Of a stretch of DNA of 64,000 bases, positions 54,071 through 62,298 are shown in pieces; within the stretch, counting starts at the first letter, position 1; every line of letters starts with the position of its first letter. The DNA is taken from contig NZ_JAAOYM010000001.1 of assembly GCF_011761185.1 (NCBI RefSeq), positions 744,001 through 808,000 on the forward strand, written 5' to 3'. Source of the DNA: Saccharomonospora amisosensis. Its GTDB lineage: Bacteria > Actinomycetota > Actinomycetes > Mycobacteriales > Pseudonocardiaceae. Made by a program: the position numbers and the translations under genes. The notes beneath the pieces are model-generated. The model made no database searches. It saw nothing but the letters and a program-made list of their open reading frames with translations, and had not been told where the DNA came from.

Positions 54071-55803
54071 GCACCCCCTGCTCGATGGGCATGGCGACTT
54101 GCTATGCTCATCGAGCAACTCCAAGGGGCTGTAGCGCAGTTGGTAGCGCGTCTCGTTCGCATCGAGAAGGTCAGGGGTTCGATTCCCCTCAGCTCCACCA
54201 AGTTACCCATTGTGCGAACTCCTTCCATGGGGGCTGTGACCTGCGGTTTTGCCGGGGTCGCAGCCTTTTCGCTGTGTTCTGGGTCACTTTCTGCGCGTGG
54301 TCGGGGGATGCGGAACACCGGGATAACCCGGTTGGCTCCGGTGATCTTGATTTCGGCGATGAGGGTCTCGACGAGTGCCTTGCGCATCGTGTCGGTGCCG
54401 AAGGTGATGATCTCCGTGATGTGGTCGGCGACCTCCGCAAGCGTCGCTGGGGGGAGCTCGGTAGGCACGTCGGTGAGTTGCTCGGTGAGCTCGTCTCGGC
54501 GTGTCCGGAGCTGCTTGGACTTGGCGTTGAGAGCGGACAGCCGGCCAGCAAGCATCTCCTCATCGAGCGTGCCGTTCTCGAACGCACTTAGGTAGCGGTC
54601 GATGGCCTGGTTGGTCTTGGTCAGCTCAGCCTCCACGACCGCCAGTTCCGAGCGCTGTCCGTCCTGGCCCGCGTCGTACTGCTTTCTCGCTTCGGCCACC
54701 GCGTCGGTGATCAGGCCGTGGTGGTGGCGGTAGAAGGCGGCCAACCCGTCCAGGATGGCCGGTTCGAGAGCATCGGCGTTGAGCCGGTCGGCGTCGCAGG
54801 CGTCGGTGCTGTACCGGGCCCGGGTGAAGCAGGTGTAGTACCGGTAGGTCTTGGTCTTGCCCGTGGCGCGGGTACCGATCATGGCCTTGCCGCACTTCGG
54901 GCAGCGCAGCAAGCCGGTGAGGGTGAAGTCCGAGCCGTTGGCGGCACGGCGGGAGTAGTCCTCTCCGCGCTCGGCGAGGATGCGCGCGGCCTCGGCGAAC
55001 ACGGTCGGATCGACCAGGGGCTCGTGGCAGTCGGTGACAGTGATGCCGCGGAAGGACAGCTCCCCGATGTAGATCCGGTTCGCCAGCACGCGCAGGACTT
55101 GGCGTCCGGACCACAGCCCACCGGTGGTGGTGCGGTGTCCTCGGTCGTTGAGGACCGAGGCGATGACCTTGCTGCCCAGCCGATCGCTGGTGTACAGGTC
55201 GAAGATCAGCCGCACGATGGGCTCCTCGCCCCGGTGCGGCCGGAGCCTGTGAGTGTCCTTGTCGACGGTGTAGCCGAAGGGACGGTGCCCGCCCTTCCAC
55301 AGGCCCTTGGCGGCTTTGCGCTCCATGCCACCGATCACGCGGTCGATGATGGTGTCGCGTTCGAACTGCGCGAACATGCCCAGCATCTGCACCAGCATCC
55401 GCCCCATCGGAGTGGAGGTGTCGAACGGCTCGGTGGCCGAGCGGAACACCACCCCGGCTTGGTCCAGATCGTCGAGCAGCGTTACGAGATCGCGCAGGTT
55501 TCGCGAGAAGCGGTCCACGCGGTAGACCAACAGAACGTCGATCAGTCCCGCTCGGGCGGCCATGATTGCCTGCTTGAGCCCGGGCCGGTCCGCGGTGGCT
55601 CCCGAGGCGTCGTCCGGGAAACGCTTGACCAGCCGCCACCCCGGTTGGGATTCGATGTAGGCCGTCAGTCGGTTGTCTTGGGCCTCGATCGAGTAGGGCT
55701 GGTGCTCGTCGTCGGTGGAGCGCCGGACGTAGATGCCGACACGCACATCGTCGGACAGGGCGGGGGCCATCGCGGCTTTCTTCGCGGTCTTGGGTCGCCC
55801 CAA
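54037..55803 (-). CDS. Large serine recombinase (integrase) reading through tRNA-Ala
   Basis: A 588-residue large serine integrase. Catalytic Ser about 29 in Y-V-R-R-S-T-D-D, the resolvase core (YRVDRFSRNLRDL, GRMLVQMLGMFAQFERD), a recombinase domain (PFGYTVDKDTHRLRP), a zinc ribbon (LLRCPKCGKAMIG ... YYTC ... C) and a coiled coil (about 400-460). The C-terminus ELRGIEPLTFSMRTRRAT onward is encoded antisense to the tRNA-Ala gene and continues into chromosomal sequence, so the last about 50 residues come from the host side of the attachment site. It is a marker of the left end of an integrated element. Confidence 0.9.
   Translation of the reverse strand: MGRPKTAKKAAMAPALSDDVRVGIYVRRSTDDEHQPYSIEAQDNRLTAYIESQPGWRLVKRFPDDASGATADRPGLKQAIMAARAGLIDVLLVYRVDRFSRNLRDLVTLLDDLDQAGVVFRSATEPFDTSTPMGRMLVQMLGMFAQFERDTIIDRVIGGMERKAAKGLWKGGHRPFGYTVDKDTHRLRPHRGEEPIVRLIFDLYTSDRLGSKVIASVLNDRGHRTTTGGLWSGRQVLRVLANRIYIGELSFRGITVTDCHEPLVDPTVFAEAARILAERGEDYSRRAANGSDFTLTGLLRCPKCGKAMIGTRATGKTKTYRYYTCFTRARYSTDACDADRLNADALEPAILDGLAAFYRHHHGLITDAVAEARKQYDAGQDGQRSELAVVEAELTKTNQAIDRYLSAFENGTLDEEMLAGRLSALNAKSKQLRTRRDELTEQLTDVPTELPPATLAEVADHITEIITFGTDTMRKALVETLIAEIKITGANRVIPVFRIPRPRAESDPEHSEKAATPAKPQVTAPMEGVRTMGNLVELRGIEPLTFSMRTRRATNCATAPWSCSMSIASRHAHRAGGAYSPAARRYGS
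54125..54200 (+). tRNA. tRNA-Ala (anticodon CGC)
   Basis: Acceptor GGGGCTG pairs with CAGCTCC and contains the G3-U70 pair that identifies alanine tRNAs. D-arm GCGC-AGTTGGTA-GCGC, anticodon stem TCTCG/CGAGA with loop TTCGCAT (anticodon CGC), T-arm AGGGG-TTCGATT-CCCCT, discriminator A, and an encoded CCA. It decodes GCG. The 3' half is the attachment site of the element whose integrase lies directly downstream. Confidence 0.95.
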
Positions 55804-55964
55804 TTGCCTGCCTCCTTCCAGGAGAGAGCTCGGGCGCGCCGGTCTGACGCGCCCAAGAAGTGACTAAGAGTTGACTAACGCCGCAGGTCAGCGACCTTGA
55901 TCGCGCACGGCGCGCCGGCCAGTGTCACGCCGGCGGAGCGAGAAACAAAACGATCAAGGCACCT

Positions 55965-56219
55965 TTATGCTGCTGCGTCACCAGAATCTGACTGGCTGTA
56001 GCGGTCCTGCTGCCAGCGCTCGATCAGCCCGGCCAGCGTGGCGACCGCGCTGCTGTATTGCTCCGCGGTCATCTCGGTCGTCTCGACCCGCTCGATGAGC
56101 ACGCCGTCAGTCGCCCGTCGATAGGGGCGGCGGCGGGGATGGCGCTGGCGTGGTGCCGACTCGTGGCGGGGCTGTGAAGTGTCGAGGTCGTCGTGGTCCT
56201 CGTCGTACTTGCTCGTCAT
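55965..56219 (-). CDS. Small element-borne protein of unknown function
   Basis: An 84-residue protein starting at MTSKYDEDHDDLD after CAGGGA. A basic central stretch (RQRHPRRRPYRR) and a C-terminal helix with TAEQYSSAVATLAGLIERWQ suggest a small DNA-binding or adaptor protein, perhaps accessory to the integrase (excision control), but no domain is recognised. It lies 161 bases upstream of the integrase start on the same strand. Confidence 0.5.
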   Translation of the reverse strand: MTSKYDEDHDDLDTSQPRHESAPRQRHPRRRPYRRATDGVLIERVETTEMTAEQYSSAVATLAGLIERWQQDRYSQSDSGDAAA

Positions 56220-56285
56220 GTCCCTGAAGTCCGGCGCAAGCCCCGCGATCAGACACACGTTTGCCGCTTTACATCCGCCGGTGAG

Positions 56286-57011
56286 TCACTTCGGTGCTCG
56301 GGCGGCGAGGACGGGGATGGCGGCGATCTTGTCCGGGCTCAGGTGCTCCCAGATAAGTCCAGTGGGGCGCTTCGGCGGGCCGCAAGGGATGACCTCGTCG
56401 GGAGTGACGATGAGATCGACGCGAAAGTCGTGCTCGGTCTCCGGCAACTCGTCATCCACGACCTGCAGGGAGTGAACCGTGGTGACGATCGGGGTCTCCG
56501 GGCCGATGAGCCCGGACTCGTGGAGCAGCGCGACTTCGATGTCGGAGTAGCCGGCGCCCTTGCCGAGTCGGGCGCCGTGACGGTTGACTGCCACGCTGCC
56601 GCAGACGATGAGATCGATGGGTTCCACCTCGTCGAGGCCGACGTTCCGGGCGACCGTTGCAGCCGTGCGGCTAGAGGCGGCTTCCTCAGGCGGGACAGCG
56701 AGGCCGGCAGGATCGAGCAGGTAGAACGGATGCTGCTGGGCGAGCTTCGGCACCGCCATGTAGACGGTTTTGCCCTCGCGCAACGCTCTCGCGCGAGCGG
56801 GAAGTTGAGCCTTGTCCGGTACGGCCTTGATTGCTCGTGCGGCCTTCCAAGCAGGGAGATCACTGAGCCGGACCGCGGCGGCATCCGCGCCGACGAAGTC
56901 TGGGATGTGCCCGTGCGCGCTACCGCCGACCACCAGACCCTCACGGTCGAGCAGGTCCCAGATGCGACGGCGAGCGGCGTTCTTGAGCTCGTCCACTTCG
57001 TGGTTCGGCAC
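56286..57011 (-). CDS. 5-formyltetrahydrofolate cyclo-ligase-like protein, element-borne
   Basis: A 241-residue member of the cyclo-ligase (MTHFS) family, more diverged than the copy at 49561. KTVYMAVPKLAQQHPFYLLDP, IDLIVCGSVAVNRHGARLGKGAGYSDIE (folate/ATP loop; Y-S-D instead of Y-Y-D) and VTTVHSLQVVDDELPETEHDFRVD are conserved. GTG start with AAGGAGC. It is 9 bases downstream of an HTH/TPR regulator gene and probably co-transcribed with it. It may act on folates or a related substrate. Confidence 0.82.
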   Translation of the reverse strand: MPNHEVDELKNAARRRIWDLLDREGLVVGGSAHGHIPDFVGADAAAVRLSDLPAWKAARAIKAVPDKAQLPARARALREGKTVYMAVPKLAQQHPFYLLDPAGLAVPPEEAASSRTAATVARNVGLDEVEPIDLIVCGSVAVNRHGARLGKGAGYSDIEVALLHESGLIGPETPIVTTVHSLQVVDDELPETEHDFRVDLIVTPDEVIPCGPPKRPTGLIWEHLSPDKIAAIPVLAARAPK

Positions 57012-57020
57012 GGGCGCTCC

Positions 57021-58544
57021 TTATGCTGTGCTCATCAGGGAGAGCAGCCGGTCGTAGACATCGTGCACGACGGGTTCGGTACGCCAACGGCGTAGCTCCC
57101 GCCCGGCGTCGAAGACGATGTTCAACCCACCGCCGCCGCGGGTCGCTTCGACCACGTCGATGGCTTCGTGGAGCGCGGCAGACGCGAGGTCGAGTTGGCC
57201 TTGACGAAGGTGGGACAGGCTCAAGTTTCCGAGCACGATAGCCCCGGACTTGTTCTGCTGACGCAGTGCCCGCGCGGCCTCTTCCAACCTCTGCTGCGCG
57301 CGACGATGCTCGCCGAGGAACAGGTAGCAGGAGCCCGCCAGCCGATCGAACTGGTTCGGGGAAAACAGGTGACCAGCGGCATCGGCCGGATCGATCTTTC
57401 CGAACTCGGTGTCCGCGCGACCCAGGGCTGATTCGCACGCCCGTGAGTCGCCAAGCATCGCGTGTGCTTCAGCCGCATGCAGCAGCGCCAACCCGGTCAG
57501 AACATGGCTGGTTTTCCGCGTCGTCTCGGCGGCTTGCTCGGTGAGCGCCAGACCGGCGGTCGGATCTCGCTCACCGTACAAAGCGACGTAGCTCTTGCGC
57601 AGTAGCGCGTGACCTTCCGCGGATCGGTCGCCGATCTCCTGAGCTGCGTGGATGGCCTGGTCGAAGTACGCCCGCGCGGTGCGATGGTCCTGGCGCTGGG
57701 ATGCGTCCCAGACCAGTTGCCCCATCAGTGTCGCCGAGGCCATCTCCACGGCCTGGAGTTCCCTGAGTGTCCGCCCCGTGGGTGCTCGGTCGGCCAGGAA
57801 CGCGACCTGGCCGAGGGCTTGCCCGGTCTCGGCCATGAGCGAGGTGGACGGCACGTGATCGTAGAGCTCGTCCAGCGCTTGTACGCGGTCGCGAAGCTCC
57901 GCGACAGCGGCGAGATCGATGCCGCTCTGGCGCGACATCGCGTGGTCCAGCCGCGTCACGGAACCTGACGCCGTGGAGGAGTTGGCCTGGAGCAGAACGT
58001 CGGTCGCCACGGGCAGGGTGAGGTGTTGCCCGTTGATCTGGAGGGGCACCAGCACGGTGTCGGGAAGGCTGTCCGTCACCTCCGGCGCGAGGCCACTGGT
58101 GGCCGGCTGATCGTTGGCGTCAGCACGCGAGCTCGGATCGCCGCCGGTCTGCCGAGCGTGTGGCAGCTTGAACCACAACAACTCTTCGGGGATGCGGAGG
58201 GTGTAGGCCCACTGGGTCAGCTTGTCCAGATCCTTGAGCGGAGTGCCCTTTTCGATGCGGCTGAGCTGGGTCTGAGTGATCCCCATCCAGCCCGCTACGA
58301 CGTCCTGTGGAAGCTGCCTGGCGTGGTAAGGGTGCGTTCGGTATGCGTGGATGACCCGGCCCATGTGCCAGCTGGCCAGAGCTTTCCGCATCACGTCGGT
58401 GCGCCAGAACGAGATGGGCACCGGTGGAGGTCCGGCGTACAGATCACGTGCTCGGCTGGCGCATGCTCCGCATAACCCAGTCGTGTTGTCGCGCGCCAGA
58501 CGGGTGCCACATCGGCATTCCCGAGTTCCTTGATCAGCGTCCAT
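57021..58544 (-). CDS. Zinc-ribbon / XRE HTH / TPR regulator, paralogue A
   Basis: A 507-residue regulator. N-terminal zinc ribbon C-R-C-G-T-R-L-A-R-D-N-T-T-G-L-C-G-A-C, an XRE HTH around residues 78-110 (PQDVVAGWMGITQTQLSRIEKG), a linker, then a helical TPR-like half (for example DRSAEGHALLRKSYVALYGER, GLALTEQAAETTRKTSHV). It shares this layout with the protein at 59180 and is followed by a cyclo-ligase-like gene. Such proteins are common in Pseudonocardiaceae and Streptomyces; the TPR part may bind a peptide or partner. Target unknown. Confidence 0.8.
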   Translation of the reverse strand: MDADQGTRECRCGTRLARDNTTGLCGACASRARDLYAGPPPVPISFWRTDVMRKALASWHMGRVIHAYRTHPYHARQLPQDVVAGWMGITQTQLSRIEKGTPLKDLDKLTQWAYTLRIPEELLWFKLPHARQTGGDPSSRADANDQPATSGLAPEVTDSLPDTVLVPLQINGQHLTLPVATDVLLQANSSTASGSVTRLDHAMSRQSGIDLAAVAELRDRVQALDELYDHVPSTSLMAETGQALGQVAFLADRAPTGRTLRELQAVEMASATLMGQLVWDASQRQDHRTARAYFDQAIHAAQEIGDRSAEGHALLRKSYVALYGERDPTAGLALTEQAAETTRKTSHVLTGLALLHAAEAHAMLGDSRACESALGRADTEFGKIDPADAAGHLFSPNQFDRLAGSCYLFLGEHRRAQQRLEEAARALRQQNKSGAIVLGNLSLSHLRQGQLDLASAALHEAIDVVEATRGGGGLNIVFDAGRELRRWRTEPVVHDVYDRLLSLMSTA

Positions 58545-58671
58545 ACCTTCGCCTCGATGCGTACCTCACGGCAGGCACCAGCTCACCATACCGGGCCGTT
58601 GATCAGATCTGGTTGACTTCACGCTCAGGACATCGATCGAGGACGGAGACCGCGATTGACGTGATCGGCTT

Positions 58672-59172
58672 CTACTCTGCCGACTCGACCGAGCCTCCAG
58701 CGGCCCGGAGGAGATCCTCGCCTTCCAACCGGTAGAAGATCTTGGATGGGTCTCGGCGAAGCCCGATGACGTCATAGAACTCTTGCGCATTGGCGTTGTA
58801 CGCGTCGGTTGTCCACTCGACACGGCTGCAATGGTTTTTGGTGGCAATGGCGAAGAGGCTATGCATGAGTAGCTTGCCGACGCCGCTACGGCGAGATGCT
58901 TGGGCGACGTAGAGCTCTTTGAGGAAGAGCGAGCGCGTGAGCCCGACGGCGGGCCAGAGGAACGAATAGGAGGCAAGACCAACAAGTTGGTCATTTTGCC
59001 AGGCGGTCAGAGCGTGAGCGGCTGGCGGACTGCTAAAGAGCGCCTCGTTGATCTGGCGTGTGCGGAGTTCGAGAGGTTCTACTTCCGTGGCACCGTAGAA
59101 CCGGTCCAGCTCCTCGAAGAGCTCGGCCATCGCGCCGACATCGTCTGGCTTGGCGTCTCGTACCGAAACCAC
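58672..59172 (-). CDS. GNAT acetyltransferase, element-borne
   Basis: A 166-residue GNAT protein. V-R-D-A-K-P-D-D at the N-terminus, L-V-G-L-A-S-Y-S-F and L-F-L-K-E-L-Y-V-A-Q-A-S-R-R-S-G-V-G-K-L-L-M (acetyl-CoA loop R-x-x-G-x-G) and WTTDAYNANAQEFYDVIGLRR are clear. It starts 7 bases after the second HTH/TPR regulator gene ends, on the same strand. The substrate could be a small molecule, a peptide or a toxin-like target; not known. Confidence 0.85.
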   Translation of the reverse strand: MVSVRDAKPDDVGAMAELFEELDRFYGATEVEPLELRTRQINEALFSSPPAAHALTAWQNDQLVGLASYSFLWPAVGLTRSLFLKELYVAQASRRSGVGKLLMHSLFAIATKNHCSRVEWTTDAYNANAQEFYDVIGLRRDPSKIFYRLEGEDLLRAAGGSVESAE

Positions 59173-59179
59173 GTCCGCT

Positions 59180-60823
59180 CTACTCCTTCGTGTCGGTGTC
59201 GGAGGGTGTCATCAACAGTTCATGCAGTTCACGGGCGGGCGGCAGCGCTTGTTGACGTTTGGGGAGTGAGTCCACTATTTCCTGTGCTCGGACGGCAATA
59301 ATCCCTTGTCGCTGCTGAGCATCGAGACTGACCAGTGTGTCCGTTGCGTAGGAGACCGCAGCGCTCGCGTCGCCGTCATGGAGGAGACAACTCGCGCGGT
59401 CGAGGCGAGTGAGCGTCTGGTCCATGTAGTCGCCAGGTGGGCAGATTTCGAGTGCTCGTTCCTGCGCTTTCCACGCCGACCGCGTGTCATGGAGATGTGT
59501 GAAGGCGTTGCCTTCGTGAAAGCGGAGCTGTGCCTCGTTGTAGCCGAATGCGGAGGTATTGATCGAGTCCGGGCGCAGCTTTTCCAGGATGGTTTCGGCG
59601 TGTTGGAGTGCAGTTCGGGTTTCGTCGGGACGTCCCAGACCGGCGTGCGCGCGTGCTTCCAGCGCGGCGGCGAGCACGGCCCCGACGGTCAACTCGGCGC
59701 CGGGGACGTCCTGCGCGTGACGCGCAACGTGCGTGGCCTCAGTGAGATCGCCGCTGTAATAGTGCCCGTATGCCTCTTGCGCCAGCACCCAGGAATGCGT
59801 CGTCGGATCTCCTGCCTCATCGGCCGCGATACGAGCGGTATGTGCCCAGCCGCGGAATGCGGCGCGTTCGTCGAGTTTGATCAGCGTCAGGCACATGAGT
59901 CCGGACATTTGCGCGGTCAGCCGGGTCAGACGGCGCAACGCGGACGCAGATCGACAGCGGGACAGTGTCCGCTTCAGCCTGGCGAGATCGATCGTCAGGT
60001 CTGCGAGAAGTAGGCCCGCTGGACGATCGCGCGTGGCCTGTCCGTAGCGCAGCACGGTCTGTTCCCAGTCATCGAGGCTGGCTTCGGTGACCGCGTGCTC
60101 GCTGAGGGTGTCGGTGAGCTCGCGGCGCAGCAGTTCCGCTTGCTCGAGGCCGGCGGTTGTTGGTGTGGCGATGGCTGTGTTGTCGGATGCTGGCGTCCAC
60201 AGCCGTGGCTGGGTCTCATCCTCGTGCGGAGCGGTCAACAGGGCTGCGGAGTTGGCTTCGACCAGCGTGTGGGTCGCGATGGGAAGAGTGACCTGTTGGC
60301 CGTTGATCTGGAGCGGAACCAGCAGGGTGTCGGGCAGGTGCGCGCCGAGGTCGCCTACCAGTCCGCCTCCCGCAGGCCGACCACCACCCTTGGCCCGCTC
60401 AACGGCCGAGCTGCCGGTGTCGTTGGAGTCTCGCGCATGCGGAAGCCTGAACCACAGGAGGTCTTCGGGAATCCGAAGCGTATAGGCCCACCGGATGAGT
60501 TTGCCCAGGTCTTGCATGGGCTCACCGTTCTCAATGCGGCTGAGCTGGGTTTGGGTGATGCCCATCCAGTCCGCGACGATGTCCTGCGCGAGCGGCTTCG
60601 CGTGATACGGGTGGGTCCGATACGCATGGATCACCCGGCCCATGTGCCAACTGGCCAGCGCTTCGCGCATTTCCTCGGCGTGCCAGAACGACCGGGGAAC
60701 TACGGGTGGGCCGACGTAGAGGTCCCGGGCCTGATTCGTGCAGGCTCCGCACAGGCCGGTCGTGTTGTCGCGGGCCAGGCGCGTGCCGCAGCGGCACGCG
60801 CCTGGTGCTTGGTCGGCCGTCAT
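59180..60823 (-). CDS. Zinc-ribbon / XRE HTH / TPR regulator, paralogue B
   Basis: A 547-residue paralogue of the protein at 57021. The N-terminal ribbon CRCGTRLARDNTTGLCGAC is nearly identical, the HTH reads LAQDIVADWMGITQTQLSRIENG, and the same ALASWHMGRVIHAYRTHPYH block lies between. The C-terminal half is helical and repeat-like (residues about 230-530). Two 15-bp direct repeats at 60889-60926 upstream may be its own operators. It is followed by a GNAT gene. It probably controls this part of the element. Confidence 0.82.
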   Translation of the reverse strand: MTADQAPGACRCGTRLARDNTTGLCGACTNQARDLYVGPPVVPRSFWHAEEMREALASWHMGRVIHAYRTHPYHAKPLAQDIVADWMGITQTQLSRIENGEPMQDLGKLIRWAYTLRIPEDLLWFRLPHARDSNDTGSSAVERAKGGGRPAGGGLVGDLGAHLPDTLLVPLQINGQQVTLPIATHTLVEANSAALLTAPHEDETQPRLWTPASDNTAIATPTTAGLEQAELLRRELTDTLSEHAVTEASLDDWEQTVLRYGQATRDRPAGLLLADLTIDLARLKRTLSRCRSASALRRLTRLTAQMSGLMCLTLIKLDERAAFRGWAHTARIAADEAGDPTTHSWVLAQEAYGHYYSGDLTEATHVARHAQDVPGAELTVGAVLAAALEARAHAGLGRPDETRTALQHAETILEKLRPDSINTSAFGYNEAQLRFHEGNAFTHLHDTRSAWKAQERALEICPPGDYMDQTLTRLDRASCLLHDGDASAAVSYATDTLVSLDAQQRQGIIAVRAQEIVDSLPKRQQALPPARELHELLMTPSDTDTKE

Positions 60824-60888
60824 TCACTGTCCCCACGTGCGCTTACGTCCTGCGCTGCGTAGCCACGATACGCGATGTGCACTGTTCG

Positions 60889-60926
60889 TGATCATGCGTC
60901 GTGCGCATACATGATCATGCATCGCG
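60889..60926. promoter_or_regulatory. Direct repeats upstream of regulator paralogue B
   Basis: TGATCATGCGTCGTG (60889-60903) and TGATCATGCATCGCG (60912-60926) match at 13 of 15 positions with a 23-base period, about two helical turns, so both would face the same side of the DNA. They lie 66 bases before the regulator start and could bind an XRE dimer pair. Confidence 0.5.
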
Positions 60927-61045
60927 TGTCATGAACGCGTCGCGTCCACGAAACCACACTTTCCGCAGGTTGCTGGTCGTCGCTTCCCGCCTACCCCTTC
61001 CCCCCAGGGGGTGAGGCGACGACCGGCAGCCGTGAAGAGATCACT

Positions 61046-61089
61046 GGCCGTGGCGGGGTGGGTACCCCCGAGCTCATCCCGCCACGGCC
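61046..61089 (+). promoter_or_regulatory. Strong 12-bp stem-loop in the leader of the radical SAM operon
   Basis: GGCCGTGGCGGG and CCCGCCACGGCC pair perfectly around a 20-base loop that itself contains GGGTACCC. It ends 28 bases before the radical SAM start codon. It could be an attenuator, an mRNA leader structure or a terminator for readthrough; the ribosome site GGAAGGAAG lies just after it. Confidence 0.55.
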
Positions 61090-61117
61090 GCCCCGAGGAA
61101 GGAAGTAGGGAGCACGG

Positions 61118-62290
61118 ATGTCTAACCCGCTGAATGCGGCAGCGCCGCCGTCCTCCCAGGTTGCAAGGATGCGCACGAGGGCGCCGATCGTGGATCAGCA
61201 CGCCACGTGGATCGCGGTCAATCCGGTTCAGGGATGCCCCAAGGCGTGCGCCTACTGCTTCTTGAATGAGCGCGGTCAGGTTGCCGTCCGCCCGGAACAC
61301 CTGGCTACCCCGGAGGACACGGTCAGCGCGCTGGTGGCCTCGCCGTTCTATGCGCCGGACCGGCCGGTAGCCCTCTACACCTGGACCGATGTCATGGCGC
61401 TTCCTGCCTCCCGAGCACACCTGGCACGACTGCTGGAGGTGATCGCTGACGAGGAACTCCCCAACCCGGTCGTGCTGATCACCAAGTGCCACGTGCCGGA
61501 CGAGACCCTGGCCGCGATCAACGCCGCTCGCAGGCGTGGCGTCGCGATGATCGTGTACCTGAGCTATTCCGGGCTGGGGCGCGACATCGAGCGCGGGATT
61601 CGGCATACCGCGATCACCGACAACTTTCCCCGCTTGGCTGCTGATGGCGTACCGGTGGTGCACTACTGGCGGCCGGCGTTCCCGGAGTCGGCGACCACCT
61701 CGACCATGGAGCACGTCCTGGACTGGGCCGCCCAGTACGCGCGGTGCACGGTGGCCGCCGGCCTGAAGGTGGAGCCCGGCGCGCTGCCGCGCCTGGCGGG
61801 GATCTGGCCGGAGCTGGCGGCCACAGAGGGTGTGACCGAAGCCGAAGGCGTGTATCCGCGGGCCTTCTGGGAATTCATCCACCACACCAGCAAGCGGCAT
61901 CCGGACTATCCGCTGTTTCACACCAATTCCTGCGCCTTGGCCTACATCCTCGGCCGCGCGGATGCCTTCGGGGTCTACCGCAGCACCGTGTGCCGCGTGC
62001 GCAACCACTGCCCAGCCGGGCAGCGCCAACTGTGTCGCGATGCCGACAACTCTCGGCAGCCCCTGACCAGGGCACTCGTACGATCGGCGCTCGCTCAGCG
62101 TGACCTGGCCGACGCTCCGTTCCGTCTCGACGTGCAGGAACGAGAACTGGTGATTTCCGCGCCGGTCGAGACCAGCCGGGTCGCGGCACTGACTCAAGAT
62201 CTCGGCATTCGAGTCCGAGTGGACAGGGCGGACACGGATTCCTACTGGAACAGCGGAACGGCAGGCGCCCTGCCGCTCATCATTGGATAA
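61118..62290 (+). CDS. Radical SAM protein with Cys-rich C-terminus
   Basis: A 390-residue radical SAM enzyme. The [4Fe-4S] motif C-P-K-A-C-A-Y-C is at residues 40-47, followed by the partial TIM-barrel region (ALYTWTDVMALPASRAHLARLLEVIAD). A second Cys cluster sits near the C-terminus (C272, C292, C298, C306, in V-C-R-V-R-N-H-C-P-A-G-Q-R-Q-L-C), which could bind another cluster. Spore-photoproduct-lyase-like relatives share this layout. It is the first gene of an operon with MazG-like and kinase-like proteins. Substrate unknown; a nucleotide or DNA is a reasonable guess. Confidence 0.85.
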   Translation: MSNPLNAAAPPSSQVARMRTRAPIVDQHATWIAVNPVQGCPKACAYCFLNERGQVAVRPEHLATPEDTVSALVASPFYAPDRPVALYTWTDVMALPASRAHLARLLEVIADEELPNPVVLITKCHVPDETLAAINAARRRGVAMIVYLSYSGLGRDIERGIRHTAITDNFPRLAADGVPVVHYWRPAFPESATTSTMEHVLDWAAQYARCTVAAGLKVEPGALPRLAGIWPELAATEGVTEAEGVYPRAFWEFIHHTSKRHPDYPLFHTNSCALAYILGRADAFGVYRSTVCRVRNHCPAGQRQLCRDADNSRQPLTRALVRSALAQRDLADAPFRLDVQERELVISAPVETSRVAALTQDLGIRVRVDRADTDSYWNSGTAGALPLIIG

Positions 62291-62298
62291 GGCACCTC

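Noticed and set aside
61118-62290. Radical SAM protein as a prokaryotic viperin
   Set aside because: The motif is C-P-K-A-C-A-Y-C, not the viperin C-N-Y-x-C-G-F-C, and the C-terminal Cys cluster is different.
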